Positions 37,386 to 47,322 of a stretch of DNA of 64,000 bases are shown here, piece by piece (the stretch's first letter is position 1; every line of letters begins with the position of its first letter). The notes under the pieces were generated by a model, which was not told the DNA's origin, did no database searches, and saw only the letters and a list, made by a program, of their open reading frames with translations. Source of the DNA: Arcobacter ellisii. Its GTDB lineage: Bacteria > Campylobacterota > Campylobacteria > Campylobacterales > Arcobacteraceae. The translations under genes and the position numbers were made by a program. The stretch is from positions 2,480,001 through 2,544,000 of the forward strand of contig NZ_CP032097.1 of the NCBI RefSeq assembly GCF_003544915.1, read 5' to 3'.

Positions 37386-38855
37386 TTACGCAGCTACTGG
37401 TGTAGCATTTACTGGTTCTTTGTCAAGTACTCTACCACATCTAACTGTTTTGTAAATGTTGTAAGCAAATAAGAAGAATCCAATTAGGTATAATAAACCA
37501 CCAACTGCTCTAATTGTATAGTATGGATGTAATACAGTAACTGTATCAATAAATGAGTAAACTAATGAACCATATTCATCATAAGCTCTCCACATCATAC
37601 CTTGTGTAATACCTGCAATCCACATAGAAGTAAAGTATAATACGATACCTGTAGTTTGTAACCAGAATTGTGTATCCATTAATGATTTAGAATAAATTTC
37701 TCTTTTAAACATTCTTGGAACCATATGGAATAATGCAGCCATAATCATAAATACAACCCATCCTAAAACACCATCATGTACGTGACCTGGAATCCAGTCT
37801 GTAAAGTGTGCAATAGCATTTACAGATTTGATAGCTTGAATTGGTCCTTCGATTGTTGATAACATATAGAATGTTGAAGCTAATACCATGAATTTAATTA
37901 ATGTATTTGTTTGTAATTGTTGCCATTCACCCTTCATTGTTAAAAGCATATTAATAGCTGATCCCCATGATGGTAAAATTAAAACAACTGACATAACAGA
38001 ACCCATTGTTTGCATCCAATCTGGAACAGTTGAATAAATAAGGTGGTGTCCACCAGCCCATAAATAAACAAATAATAATCCCCAGAATGCTAAGATAGAT
38101 AGTTTATAAGAATAAACATTTTGTCCTGATTCTTTTGGTAAGAAATAATAAATTAATGCAATAATTGGAGTTGTGAAAACGAATGCAACAGCATTATGAC
38201 CAAACCACCATTGAACTAATGCATCATTAGTTCCTGCATACATAGAAACAGAGTGAATCCATGAACCATATCCAGATACTAAAGCTGTTGGAACTTCCAT
38301 ATTATTAAATAAGTATAACATTGCAACTGCGATAAATGTAGCAATAAAATACCATAATGAAATATAAAGAGTTCTTTCTCTTCTAATACCGATTATTCCA
38401 AAGATTGAAATACCCCATAATACCCACCATACAACAACTAAAATGTCGATTGGCCACTCTAACTCTGCATACTCTTTTGATGTTGTAATACCCATAAATA
38501 AAGTTACAACAGCTAATAGGATTGTAATAAAATATAAAACAAAGTGTAACTTAGCAATAGCCATTAAAAAAGGTGACTCTTTTAATGATACTTTTAAAAC
38601 TCTTTGCGAAATATAATACCATCCAGCAAAAATACCACTTAGTGCGAAACCATATGCAACACCATTTGTGTGTAAAGGTCTTAATCTACTAAATGTACCA
38701 TACTCCCCAGCTAAATAGTTTAACTGTGGGAATGCCAATTGAAACGCAAGTACAACACCAATTGTCATACCAATGATACCAAACAAAATTGTTGCAAATG
38801 TAAAGGCTTTTGCAACTGAGTAATCGTACTCAATTTGTGCACCGTTTTGCATCAA
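37386..38855 (-). CDS. ccoN: cbb3-type cytochrome c oxidase subunit I CcoN
   Basis: Catalytic haem-copper subunit of the high-affinity terminal oxidase used under low oxygen. About 12 membrane helices with the characteristic histidine motifs (WWFGHNAVAFVFTTPI, GGHHLIYSTVPDWMQ, FTDWIPGHVHDGVLGW). The length is 489. It is the first gene of the cco operon, with AGGAGGAGA as SD and a clear upstream promoter. It indicates microaerobic respiration. Confidence 0.98.
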   Translation of the reverse strand: MMQNGAQIEYDYSVAKAFTFATILFGIIGMTIGVVLAFQLAFPQLNYLAGEYGTFSRLRPLHTNGVAYGFALSGIFAGWYYISQRVLKVSLKESPFLMAIAKLHFVLYFITILLAVVTLFMGITTSKEYAELEWPIDILVVVWWVLWGISIFGIIGIRRERTLYISLWYFIATFIAVAMLYLFNNMEVPTALVSGYGSWIHSVSMYAGTNDALVQWWFGHNAVAFVFTTPIIALIYYFLPKESGQNVYSYKLSILAFWGLLFVYLWAGGHHLIYSTVPDWMQTMGSVMSVVLILPSWGSAINMLLTMKGEWQQLQTNTLIKFMVLASTFYMLSTIEGPIQAIKSVNAIAHFTDWIPGHVHDGVLGWVVFMIMAALFHMVPRMFKREIYSKSLMDTQFWLQTTGIVLYFTSMWIAGITQGMMWRAYDEYGSLVYSFIDTVTVLHPYYTIRAVGGLLYLIGFFLFAYNIYKTVRCGRVLDKEPVNATPVAA

Positions 38856-38908
38856 TCTCCTCCTACTAATTTTATATACAAGTCACAAAAATGTCACTCA
38901 TTGCGGTA

Positions 38909-38960
38909 ATCATAGCTAAGCAAAACTTAAAATCAACAAAAAAATTAACGAAAAATTAAC
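38909..38960 (-). promoter_or_regulatory. cco promoter with three GTTRATTTT direct repeats
   Basis: Reading the minus strand, GTTAATTTT (38960-38952), GTTAATTTT (38949-38941) and GTTGATTTT (38937-38929) recur at 11- and 12-base spacing. The last overlaps a -35 TTGATT (38936-38931), 16 bases from a -10 TATGAT (38914-38909). The layout fits an OmpR-type response regulator site next to a sigma70 promoter. On the plus strand the first two are AATTAAC-N4-AATTAAC, as upstream of the porin. Confidence 0.65.
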
Positions 38961-38991
38961 AAATAAAACACTATTTTTATTATAATTTTTA

Positions 38992-39026
38992 CTTATAAAT
39001 AAGATAGAAAATATCTTATTTATAAG
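38992..39026. terminator. AT-rich hairpin at the 3' end of smpB
   Basis: CTTATAAATAAGATA (38992-39006) pairs perfectly with TATCTTATTTATAAG (39012-39026) across a 5-base loop. It overlaps the last codons of smpB. No strong T tract follows on the minus strand, so it may be a weak terminator or a 3' stabilising stem. Confidence 0.5.
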
Positions 39027-39492
39027 ATTTTAATACCTGCTCAGTCTCCCTTTTTAGGGTTTTTACTTTTAAATCTTCTCTTTTATCGTGTAATTTTTTA
39101 CCTTGTGCAGTTGCAACTTCAACTTTAATCATATTTTTATCATTAAAATAAAGTTTTAAAGCAACTAAAGTGATTCCATCTTTTGTCACTTTTGAATATA
39201 ATTTATCAATTTGTTTAGAATGAAGTAATAATTTTCTTGCTCTTCTTTCATCTGGTCTATATGTTGTATGAGTTGTACTTAAATGAGAAATATGTGCATT
39301 TAATAAAAAAACTTCACCTTTTATAATTCTTACAAAAGAGTCTTTCAAATTCACTCTTCCTTCTCTTATTGCTTTAACTTCACTTCCTTCTAACATAATT
39401 CCAGCTTCCAATGAATCTAAAATCGTAAAATCATGAAATGCTTTTTTATTTTTAAAAACTAAATTTTTTTTTGTATCTTTTTTATTTGCCAT
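39016..39492 (-). CDS. smpB: SsrA-binding protein SmpB
   Basis: SmpB partners with tmRNA to rescue stalled ribosomes. The family phrases [38 protein letters not shown] and the C-terminal [10 protein letters not shown] are present. The length of 158 residues is normal. It overlaps ispE by 11 bases as the last gene of truB-ispE-smpB. The tmRNA gene itself is not in this window. Confidence 0.97.
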   Translation of the reverse strand: MANKKDTKKNLVFKNKKAFHDFTILDSLEAGIMLEGSEVKAIREGRVNLKDSFVRIIKGEVFLLNAHISHLSTTHTTYRPDERRARKLLLHSKQIDKLYSKVTKDGITLVALKLYFNDKNMIKVEVATAQGKKLHDKREDLKVKTLKRETEQVLKSYK

Positions 39493-40258
39493 AATTTATC
39501 CTAAAAAATGAACTTCCACTTCCACTAAAAAACCAATCTTTTTTTTCATAATCACTTAGTTGTGGGTAAAGACTAAGTGCACTTTCATACAAATCATTTG
39601 CTTGTTTTATATCTAATTCTTTTAAAATATCAGTTGATTTCATATCAAGCAATTTTTTTGCTTCATCTTTAGATATTTGTTTATAAAATTTTTCTCTAAA
39701 TATTTTAAAAATTTCACCTGTATTACATTTTATTTTTGGTGTTATAGTTTTTATATCTAATATCTCTTCATCAAATTTTTCTACAATTTCACCAATTCCT
39801 GTTACATTTGCACTATCATATTCATATATAAAAAATGGAACATCAGCACCAACTTGTGAACCAATTTTACTTAATTCATCTTTTGATAAATTTAATTTAC
39901 AATATTTATTTGCCATAATCAAAAAAGTTGCGGCATTTGAACTTCCACCACCAAGTCCTGCAAACTCTGGAATATTTTTTTCAATTTTTATTTCGTGATT
40001 TAAAAAAAATTCTTCAACACCATAAAAATGTTTTATTAAATTGTATGCTTTATATACAGTATTTGAGTTAATTTCACAACCAAAATCACCTATAATTGTA
40101 ATTGCTTTCCTACTAGATTTAACAAATGATATAATGTCATACAAATTATGAACTCGTACAAATCTTGATACGAGTTCATGATAATTTTCTCTTTTATCAG
40201 CAATTTTTAGAAAAATATTTACTTTAGCATACGACTTTTCAATCATCTCATTTTTCAT
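39482..40258 (-). CDS. ispE: 4-diphosphocytidyl-2-C-methyl-D-erythritol kinase IspE
   Basis: GHMP kinase of the non-mevalonate isoprenoid pathway. N-terminal [20 protein letters not shown], the ATP loop [17 protein letters not shown] and the C-terminal FSGSGSSFF identify it. At 258 residues it is a little short (E. coli 283), as is common in this lineage. The start overlaps truB by 11 bases. Confidence 0.95.
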   Translation of the reverse strand: MKNEMIEKSYAKVNIFLKIADKRENYHELVSRFVRVHNLYDIISFVKSSRKAITIIGDFGCEINSNTVYKAYNLIKHFYGVEEFFLNHEIKIEKNIPEFAGLGGGSSNAATFLIMANKYCKLNLSKDELSKIGSQVGADVPFFIYEYDSANVTGIGEIVEKFDEEILDIKTITPKIKCNTGEIFKIFREKFYKQISKDEAKKLLDMKSTDILKELDIKQANDLYESALSLYPQLSDYEKKDWFFSGSGSSFFRINYGK

Positions 40259-41105
40259 ATTTTGGTACCCTATTTACTAAATATTTTATTTCACCATCAA
40301 TTATTTCAATTATTGAAAAATAGTTTTCAGTAATTATAAGATATTTTCCATTCTCTTTTTTTTCAACATAATCTATACCTATTTTTTTACCTTGAACCAA
40401 CCACTCTTGTGTTCCAAAATATTTATTTATAGGCAAATCAATGTAATCTAAAGGATCTAACTCTTTTTCATTTTCAAAAAAGAATTTACCTTCATTTAAT
40501 CTCTCAAGATAAGATAAAGTTCCCACTCTGTTTAGTTTTTCTAATAAAATTTGTGCAAATGACCTAACATATGTTCCTTCACTAACAGTTACTTCAAAAG
40601 TAATAAAAGGATGTCTATATGAAATAAATTTCGTATTATATACATTCATCGTTGTTTTTGATAATTCAACTTCTTCACCATTTCTAGCAAGTTCATAAGC
40701 TCTTTTCCCATCAACTTTTTTTGCTGAAAATTTTGGTGGTGTATATTCAATTCTTCCATTTAACGAATTCAACTCATGAATTATTTTTTTTTCATCTACA
40801 TTATCAACTAAACTAATATCAATAATTTGTTCTATATCAAATGATTCAGATTGAATTCCCAACCAAATTACAGCTTTATATGTTTTGGGTGTTTTTGAAA
40901 TATATTTAAAAAGTTTTGCATATTGTCCAAATGCAACTATTAAACAACCTTTTGCAAAAGGGTCTAATGTCCCGCTAAACCCAGCTTTTTTATTTTTAAA
41001 TTTTCTTTTTATTCTGTTTAAATAAGAATTTGAGCTTATAAAAATTGGTTTATTTACAACCAATAATTTATTAATCTGTTCTTTTTCGTAAAATCTAACT
41101 TGCAA
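40248..41105 (-). CDS. truB: tRNA pseudouridine55 synthase TruB
   Basis: Forms pseudouridine 55 in the T loop of tRNAs. The catalytic aspartate is in GFSGTLDPFAKGCLIVAFG, and KTYKAVIWLG, PPKFSAKKVDGKRAYELAR and SEGTYVRSFAQ follow. The length is 285. The TTG start at 41105 is the first in-frame start after the helicase stop, with AGGAT nearby; a start further in is possible. Confidence 0.93.
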   Translation of the reverse strand: MQVRFYEKEQINKLLVVNKPIFISSNSYLNRIKRKFKNKKAGFSGTLDPFAKGCLIVAFGQYAKLFKYISKTPKTYKAVIWLGIQSESFDIEQIIDISLVDNVDEKKIIHELNSLNGRIEYTPPKFSAKKVDGKRAYELARNGEEVELSKTTMNVYNTKFISYRHPFITFEVTVSEGTYVRSFAQILLEKLNRVGTLSYLERLNEGKFFFENEKELDPLDYIDLPINKYFGTQEWLVQGKKIGIDYVEKKENGKYLIITENYFSIIEIIDGEIKYLVNRVPKYEK

Positions 41106-41117
41106 GAACTTATCCTA

Positions 41118-43172
41118 TTAAGCTTTTTCTACAAACGAAGATAAAATATCTCTTTTTGTTCCACCAAAATTTATTGTAAGTTTGTAATCTTTACCTGCAT
41201 TTGTAGCTTTTTCAACTCTACCCATTCCAAAAATTTTATGTTGAACTAAATCACCTTTTTTAAAACCTGATTGTTTTTCTATAGTTAAACTTCCTTTGAT
41301 AAGTCCACATTCACTTAAAAATCTACTTTTAACTAAACTTGTTCTTTTACCTTTATAAAATCTTGAGTGTACAAAAGATAATGTAAGATTATCCATTGCT
41401 CTTGTAAGTGCAACATAACCTAATCTTCTTTCCTCTTCTAAATCACAACCATCACCAGTAATAGGGAAAAATCCTTCTTCAAATCCAATAATAAAAAGTT
41501 TTTTAAATTCCAAACCTTTTGAAGCATGGATACTCATCATTGAAACAGCTTCACCACTATAATCATCATTTTCACTTTCAAGTGCAATTTCATTTAAAAA
41601 GTCTTTTAAATCTAAGTGTGGATTTTGAATAAAATAATCCCTGATATATCCATAAAACTCATCAATATTTGCTTGTCTTTCAAATCCATCAGGTAAATTA
41701 TCATATGAAGCTCTATAATCAAAGGTTTCTTCAAAACTATCTAAAAATTTCATTTTTGATTCTGATAATAACTCTTTTAAATCTAAAATAGAAGCTTCAA
41801 ATACTTTTAAAGTTCTTGAATTTTTTTTACCAACTATTGCACTTATTTCATCTGAATCTAAATTTTGGATTAAATCAAAAATTGATTTTCCTGTTTCTAT
41901 TGATTTTGCTTCAAGTTTATCAATAGTTGTTTTTCCAATTCCACGTTTTGGTTTATTGATAATTCTTTTTACAGAAAAATTATCATTAGAATTTGTCAAA
42001 ATTCTAAAATATGCAATTAAATCTTTGATTTCACTTCTTTCGTAAAACTTCATACCACCAACAAGTTTATAATGAAGTCCAGCTTTATTAAAACCTTCTT
42101 CTAAAGAACGAGACAAAGCATTTACTCTAAATAAAATAGCTATATTTTTTGGATTTTCTCCACTATCAATCAATTTTCTAATATCTTCAACTATTTTTCT
42201 AGTTTCTTCATTTTCATCTTGTGATTCATACACTTTTATAGAATCACCTTTAACTCTTGTTCCTATTAATTTTTTACCTAATCTATCTCGATTGTGTTCT
42301 ATTAATTGGTTTGCATGATTTAAAATTGTATCAGTTGATCTATAGTTTTCTTCTAATTTTACAACTATAGTATTTTCAAAATGTTCAGAAAAATTCAAAA
42401 TATTTTTAATAGTTGCCCCACGCCATCCATAAATAGATTGGTCATCATCACCAACTACACAAAGATTATTGTGGTCTGAACATAATAATCTTAATAATCT
42501 ATATTGTAATTCATTTGTATCTTGATACTCATCTACCATTATATATTGATATTTTTGGCTAATCTCTTTTGCTAAATTCTCATTATTTTTTAAAATCTTA
42601 TAAGGTAATAATAATAAGTCATCAAAATCTACTAAATTGTTTTTTTCTAAATACTCTTCATATTGTTCATAAATTTCTGCAATTTGTTGATAAAGTTTTA
42701 ATTGAGCAGCACTTTTAGCTTCAGAAGGTGTCATTAAAGAGTTTTTATATTTTGATATTTCAGAAACTAATAATGAAGTTGTAATATCTTTGTCTAATGA
42801 TTTTAAAACTCTTTTTTTATCATCAGTATCAATTATAATAAAATTGTTTTTTCTTCCTAATTCACTTATGTGAAATTTTAAAAATAGTAAACCAAATTTA
42901 TGAAATGTACATAATAAAGGTGGAGTATTTATCATTGAAGAATCTAACATATTAAATGCTCTCTCACGCATTTCACTTGCAGCTTTATTTGTAAATGTAA
43001 GTGTTAATATAGAACGTGGATCAATACCAATTGATATTAAATAAGCAAGTCTTGTAGTAATTGTTTTTGTTTTACCAGAACCAGCCCCAGCTAAAATCAA
43101 TAGTGGTCCATCTATATGTTGAGCAGCAATTCTCTGTGATTCATTTAATGATGTTAATAAATTTTCAGACAT
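41118..43172 (-). CDS. UvrD/PcrA/Rep-family ATP-dependent DNA helicase
   Basis: Superfamily 1A 3'-5' DNA helicase for repair and clearing of replication blocks. Walker A is at 29-35 (GAGSGKT), with VDEYQDTN (II), GDDDQSIYGWRGA (III), VKLEENYRST (IV) and LTRAMDNLTLS (VI). The length is 684. The C-terminal segment KKGDLVQHKIFGMGRVEK is a Tudor-like tail found in PcrA/UvrD. Whether it acts as UvrD, PcrA or Rep cannot be told. It is divergent from the LysR gene. Confidence 0.93.
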   Translation of the reverse strand: MSENLLTSLNESQRIAAQHIDGPLLILAGAGSGKTKTITTRLAYLISIGIDPRSILTLTFTNKAASEMRERAFNMLDSSMINTPPLLCTFHKFGLLFLKFHISELGRKNNFIIIDTDDKKRVLKSLDKDITTSLLVSEISKYKNSLMTPSEAKSAAQLKLYQQIAEIYEQYEEYLEKNNLVDFDDLLLLPYKILKNNENLAKEISQKYQYIMVDEYQDTNELQYRLLRLLCSDHNNLCVVGDDDQSIYGWRGATIKNILNFSEHFENTIVVKLEENYRSTDTILNHANQLIEHNRDRLGKKLIGTRVKGDSIKVYESQDENEETRKIVEDIRKLIDSGENPKNIAILFRVNALSRSLEEGFNKAGLHYKLVGGMKFYERSEIKDLIAYFRILTNSNDNFSVKRIINKPKRGIGKTTIDKLEAKSIETGKSIFDLIQNLDSDEISAIVGKKNSRTLKVFEASILDLKELLSESKMKFLDSFEETFDYRASYDNLPDGFERQANIDEFYGYIRDYFIQNPHLDLKDFLNEIALESENDDYSGEAVSMMSIHASKGLEFKKLFIIGFEEGFFPITGDGCDLEEERRLGYVALTRAMDNLTLSFVHSRFYKGKRTSLVKSRFLSECGLIKGSLTIEKQSGFKKGDLVQHKIFGMGRVEKATNAGKDYKLTINFGGTKRDILSSFVEKA

Positions 43173-43288
43173 TTTTTCTCCAATTATTATTTATTATATC
43201 ATATATTATATAAATTCATTATTTCTCTTAATTATTCTATATATAAATAAATGTTATCATTTTCATAATTTATTTTACGGAGATTATA

Positions 43289-44185
43289 ATGCTCACAGAT
43301 TTTGCCAAATTGGAAACTTTTCTAACTGTTGTTAGAGAAAAATCTTTTTCAAAAGCATCTGCAAAACTTGGTATTTCTCAACCAGCAGTTACACAACAAA
43401 TGAAATTTATTGAAGATTATTTAGATGTGCAAATTGTTGATAGAAAGAAAAACGGTATAAAATTGACTAAAGAAGGTCAAATACTTCATGGTATTGCTTT
43501 AAAAATTGAAAAATGTATTACAAATGCAGAAAAAGAATTATTAAAAATTATGAATAAAAATGTAACTTTTGTATTTGGTGCTTCATTTATAATCGGAAAT
43601 TATATTCTGCCTAGATTTTTAAATAATTTAAAAGAAAATATTCACAATGATGTATCAATAAATGTTTCTGTTTCTCATGAAGCTATTGAAGATTTATTAG
43701 ATAAAAAAATTGATATTGCTTTAGTTGAAAATTATGTTCCAAACGAAGATATAATATATAGAGAATGGATGGAAGATGAAATTGTAATTTTTTCAAATCA
43801 AAAATTACCTTTAAAAGCAAAAGCAGAAGATTTATTATCATATAAATGGGTTTGTAGAAATCCTGAATCAAATACTAGATTATTATTTAAAGAAAATCTT
43901 GAAAAAGCTAATTATCCTGATTGTGATACTTTTAATGTAACAAGTGAAGTTACAAGTGCAACAACTATAGTTCAAACTGTTTTACATTCAGATAAAAATT
44001 CAACTCCAACTGTTTCTATTGTTTCAAGAAATGCAATTGAATCATTATTAAAAGCAGGTGCTTTATATGAATCAAGAATTGGTAATCAAAAAATGATAAG
44101 AAAGTTATATATTGCATATAGAAAAGATAGAAAACACGATGCATTTATCGAAAATGTTGTTGATTATCTTCTAAAAATCAAATAA
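43289..44185 (+). CDS. LysR-family transcriptional regulator
   Basis: N-terminal winged helix-turn-helix at about 5-65 (FLTVVREKSFSKASAKLGIS), followed by the periplasmic-binding-like effector domain (about 90-295). The length of 298 residues is typical. ACGGAG precedes the ATG. It is divergent from the helicase and is followed by a bidirectional terminator, so it is transcribed alone. Target and co-inducer are unknown; LysR proteins often control the divergent gene, which is not obviously metabolic here. Confidence 0.92.
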   Translation: MLTDFAKLETFLTVVREKSFSKASAKLGISQPAVTQQMKFIEDYLDVQIVDRKKNGIKLTKEGQILHGIALKIEKCITNAEKELLKIMNKNVTFVFGASFIIGNYILPRFLNNLKENIHNDVSINVSVSHEAIEDLLDKKIDIALVENYVPNEDIIYREWMEDEIVIFSNQKLPLKAKAEDLLSYKWVCRNPESNTRLLFKENLEKANYPDCDTFNVTSEVTSATTIVQTVLHSDKNSTPTVSIVSRNAIESLLKAGALYESRIGNQKMIRKLYIAYRKDRKHDAFIENVVDYLLKIK

Positions 44186-44209
44186 ATACTAGAAAATCTA
44201 GTATTTATT
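44181..44209. terminator. Bidirectional terminator after the LysR gene
   Basis: AATAAATACTAGA (44181-44193) pairs perfectly with TCTAGTATTTATT (44197-44209) around an AAA loop. It covers the LysR stop and ends 2 bases before the stop of the convergent radical SAM gene. Confidence 0.7.
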
Positions 44210-44210
44210 T

Positions 44211-45173
44211 CTAATAATTAAATCCCTCTTTTTCTAAAGCTAATCTGATATTTTTCATTTGAGTATGTTTATCTCTACACCATTCAGGTGATAATAGTGT
44301 ATCATCATCAATTCCTGCTGTGATTCTTTGAACAGAGATATTTGAAGGTAAATTAATTATCGATTTTACCACTGTATCAATATATAATTCTTCTGAAATT
44401 GGAGTAAATTTTCCTTTTTTGTATTCGTTAGTTAAAAGAGTATTTTTAACCACATATAAAGGGTGGAATTTTATTGAATCAACATTTAATTCAATTGTTT
44501 GTTTAAAGGTTTCAAGCATCATCTCTTGAGTTTCATTAGGCAGTCCATAAATCAAATGTCCACAAACATTTAAGCCTTTTTCTTTTGTTCTTTTAATCCA
44601 ATATTTCATATTTGAAACATTGTCTCCTCTGTTTATTCTTACAAGTGTTTCATCAAAAAATGATTGAATACCATATTCAACCCAAATCTCTTTAGTTTTA
44701 GATTTTTCTACTAAAAAATCTAAAATTTCCTCAGTCACACAATCTGTTCTTGTTCCAATACTAAGTCCAATAACATTATCAAAACTCAAAGCTTTTTCAT
44801 ATAAGGCTTTTAAAGTAGGAAAAGGTGCGTATGTATTTGTAAATGATTGAAAATATACTATAAATTTTTTAGCACCAAATTTATTTTCTAATCTTTTTTT
44901 AGTAGCTAAAAATTGTAATTCTAATTGTTTTAATTGATTATCTAAATAAGGATTTTCTTTTACATTAGGATTTAATTTGAATTTAGTTTTTTTTTCTTGT
45001 AAGTTAGGGCTAAAAGAATCATTTTCACAAAATGAACATCCACCTCTTGCAACAGTACCATCAATATTTGGGCATGTAAACCCAGATATTGAGATAGGAA
45101 CTTTATAAATCTTTTCGCCAAATTTATTTTTTAAATATCTTCCAATAGTTAATACATTTTTTAATTCACTCAT
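44211..45173 (-). CDS. YhcC-type radical SAM protein (TIGR01212 family)
   Basis: Radical SAM protein of unknown substrate. The cluster cysteines are C34, C46 and C49 in TCPNIDGTVARGGCSFCEN, spaced CX11CX2C as in E. coli YhcC rather than the classic CX3CX2C. The segment KFIVYFQSFTNTYAP is conserved, and SIGTRTDCVTEEILD and IYGLPNETQEMM follow. The length is 320. The start shares one base with the purF stop. Confidence 0.9.
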   Translation of the reverse strand: MSELKNVLTIGRYLKNKFGEKIYKVPISISGFTCPNIDGTVARGGCSFCENDSFSPNLQEKKTKFKLNPNVKENPYLDNQLKQLELQFLATKKRLENKFGAKKFIVYFQSFTNTYAPFPTLKALYEKALSFDNVIGLSIGTRTDCVTEEILDFLVEKSKTKEIWVEYGIQSFFDETLVRINRGDNVSNMKYWIKRTKEKGLNVCGHLIYGLPNETQEMMLETFKQTIELNVDSIKFHPLYVVKNTLLTNEYKKGKFTPISEELYIDTVVKSIINLPSNISVQRITAGIDDDTLLSPEWCRDKHTQMKNIRLALEKEGFNY

Positions 45174-46522
45174 TATGCTTTTACGAAATAATCCCCGTTA
45201 AAACTCTCTAATGCGTAATTTCTATCATTTCCAATTGCATTTACTAAATCTTCAACACTTAAATACTCTAAAGAATCAGCTTCAATATACTTACAAACTT
45301 CATCTTTACTCATATTATTTGAAATTAACTCTTCTTTATGTGGTGTATCAATTCCATAATAACAAGGGAATTTAATCTCAGGACTTGCAACCCTAAAATG
45401 AACTTCTTTAGCACCAGCCTCTTTTAAGATTTTAACAATTCTTTTTGAAGTAGTTCCTCTTACAATTGAATCATCAATTACAAGTAAAGATTTACCTTCA
45501 ATTAAAGATTTCATTGGACTTAATTTCATTCTTACTTTTAAATCTCTCATCTCTTGTGTTGGTTCAATAAAAGTTCTTCCAACATAGTGATTTCTAATAA
45601 TTCCATACTCAAAAGGAATTCCACTTTGTGCTGCATATCCAAGAGCTGCTGGAACTCCTGAATCTGGAACTGGAATAACCATATCAACTTTAATATTTTT
45701 ATCTTTATCATTTAAAGCAAGTGCTTTACCCATATTTTCTCTAGTAACATAAACATTTTTACCATCAATTACTGAATCAGGTCTAGCAAAATAAACATAC
45801 TCAAATGCACAAGGTCTAAATTCAGGCTCAAATAGTTGAATAGATTCTGGTTCAGCTTTATCTTCATCAAAAATTAACATTTCACCAGGTATTACATCTC
45901 TAATAAACTCTGCACCAACTAAATCAAAAGCACAAGTTTCACTAGCAACAATATAACCACCACTTTTTAGTTTACCTAAAGATAAAGGTCTAATACCATA
46001 TCTATCTCTAATAACAAATTGTTTACTTCTACTTTGAACAATAAAACAGTATGCACCAATAGTTCTATTTAAAGCTTCTTTAATTCTATCTCTTAATCTA
46101 TCTTTTGTATTTTTTGCAATTAGATGAATTAAATTTTCTGTATCCATTCCTGTTTGGAAAATTGCACCTTTGTCAATCAAGTCTTGTCTTACTTCATCTT
46201 TATTGATTAAATTTCCATTATGTACAATAGAAATTTCACCTAATTTATATTTAGCATAAACAGGTTGAGCATCTAAAATAGAATCTCCTCCAGCAGTTGA
46301 ATATCTATTATGTCCAATTGCCATATTACCTTTTAAATATTGTAATGCTTCATCTGTAAAAACTTCAGAAACTAAACCTCTATCTTTTTTTGTATAGATT
46401 TTCCCATCGCATGAAGAAGAAATACCTGTTGCTTCTTGACCTCTGTGTTGCATTGCAAACAGAGCAATCGAAGCCAATCTTGCTGCATTATCATTCCCAT
46501 AAATTCCAACTATTGCGCACAT
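45173..46522 (-). CDS. purF: Amidophosphoribosyltransferase PurF
   Basis: First committed step of purine synthesis. C2 is the glutaminase nucleophile directly after the initiator Met (MCAIVGIYG), so there is no propeptide. The class II glutamine amidotransferase part (HRGQEATGISS) is followed by the PRPP-binding loop VIDDSIVRGTTSKR. The length is 449. The gene sits 12 bases after dapB. Confidence 0.97.
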   Translation of the reverse strand: MCAIVGIYGNDNAARLASIALFAMQHRGQEATGISSSCDGKIYTKKDRGLVSEVFTDEALQYLKGNMAIGHNRYSTAGGDSILDAQPVYAKYKLGEISIVHNGNLINKDEVRQDLIDKGAIFQTGMDTENLIHLIAKNTKDRLRDRIKEALNRTIGAYCFIVQSRSKQFVIRDRYGIRPLSLGKLKSGGYIVASETCAFDLVGAEFIRDVIPGEMLIFDEDKAEPESIQLFEPEFRPCAFEYVYFARPDSVIDGKNVYVTRENMGKALALNDKDKNIKVDMVIPVPDSGVPAALGYAAQSGIPFEYGIIRNHYVGRTFIEPTQEMRDLKVRMKLSPMKSLIEGKSLLVIDDSIVRGTTSKRIVKILKEAGAKEVHFRVASPEIKFPCYYGIDTPHKEELISNNMSKDEVCKYIEADSLEYLSVEDLVNAIGNDRNYALESFNGDYFVKA

Positions 46523-46534
46523 ATTTATTATTCC

Positions 46535-47308
46535 TTATAGACCTAAAGCGTCATTGATTGAGTATAATTTGGCTTCTTTACCAACTATCCATTTTGCAAC
46601 TTTAATTGCACCTCTTGAAAAAGTATTTCTTGCAGTTGCAGTATGATTTAATTCTAAGAACTCACCATCATTATATAATCCAACTGTATGACGACCAACT
46701 ATATCTCCACCTCTTAAAGCCATTACTGCTATTTCATCTTTAGTTCTAGCACCAATTTGCCCATCTCGACCTGAAATTCTTACTTCATCTAAGTCTAAAT
46801 CTCTTGCATTTGCTGCATGTTCAGCTAATGTTAAAGCCGTTCCAGATGGAGAATCAACTTTATGTCTATGATGTTGTTCAACAATCTCTATGTCAAAATC
46901 TCTTAAAGTTTTTGAAGCTAATGCTACTAATTTGTTTAATACAGCAACTCCTAAACTCATATTTGTAGCATATAAAATAGGTACAATTTTACTAGCTTCT
47001 AATAACAAATTTTGTTGGTGTTTATTTAAGCCAGTTGTTGCAATAACAAGTGGTTTATTAGCACCTTTTTCTACAACTTCAGTTAAAAGTGCTTCAGTTG
47101 CAACTGGAGCAGAAAAATCAATAATTACATCAGATGAATCAAATAAAACTTTCATATCATTTGTTACAACTGTATCAGATGGTAAAATTTTTTCAATCTT
47201 TTTAGAAACATAAACTGCAGATAATTTAGCTTCTTTGTCATTTGCTAAATCATCAATCAATAGAGTTCCAACTCTTCCAGAGCTTCCTAAAATACCTATT
47301 TTAATCAT
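46535..47308 (-). CDS. dapB: 4-hydroxy-tetrahydrodipicolinate reductase DapB
   Basis: Second dedicated step to diaminopimelate and lysine. The dinucleotide-binding loop GSSGRVG is at 8-14, and the catalytic/substrate motif [16 protein letters not shown] is complete. At 257 residues it is normal. It lies between trxB and purF on the same strand. With lysA at the far end of the window it supplies cell wall DAP and lysine. Confidence 0.96.
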   Translation of the reverse strand: MIKIGILGSSGRVGTLLIDDLANDKEAKLSAVYVSKKIEKILPSDTVVTNDMKVLFDSSDVIIDFSAPVATEALLTEVVEKGANKPLVIATTGLNKHQQNLLLEASKIVPILYATNMSLGVAVLNKLVALASKTLRDFDIEIVEQHHRHKVDSPSGTALTLAEHAANARDLDLDEVRISGRDGQIGARTKDEIAVMALRGGDIVGRHTVGLYNDGEFLELNHTATARNTFSRGAIKVAKWIVGKEAKLYSINDALGL

Positions 47309-47322
47309 TTATAAATTATTCC

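Noticed and set aside
43173-43288. AT-palindromes in the helicase-LysR gap as LysR operators
   Set aside because: The gap is almost pure A/T, so T-N11-A type matches occur everywhere and carry no weight.
44211-45173. Unusual CX11CX2C cluster spacing in the radical SAM protein
   Set aside because: This spacing is standard for the YhcC/TIGR01212 family.
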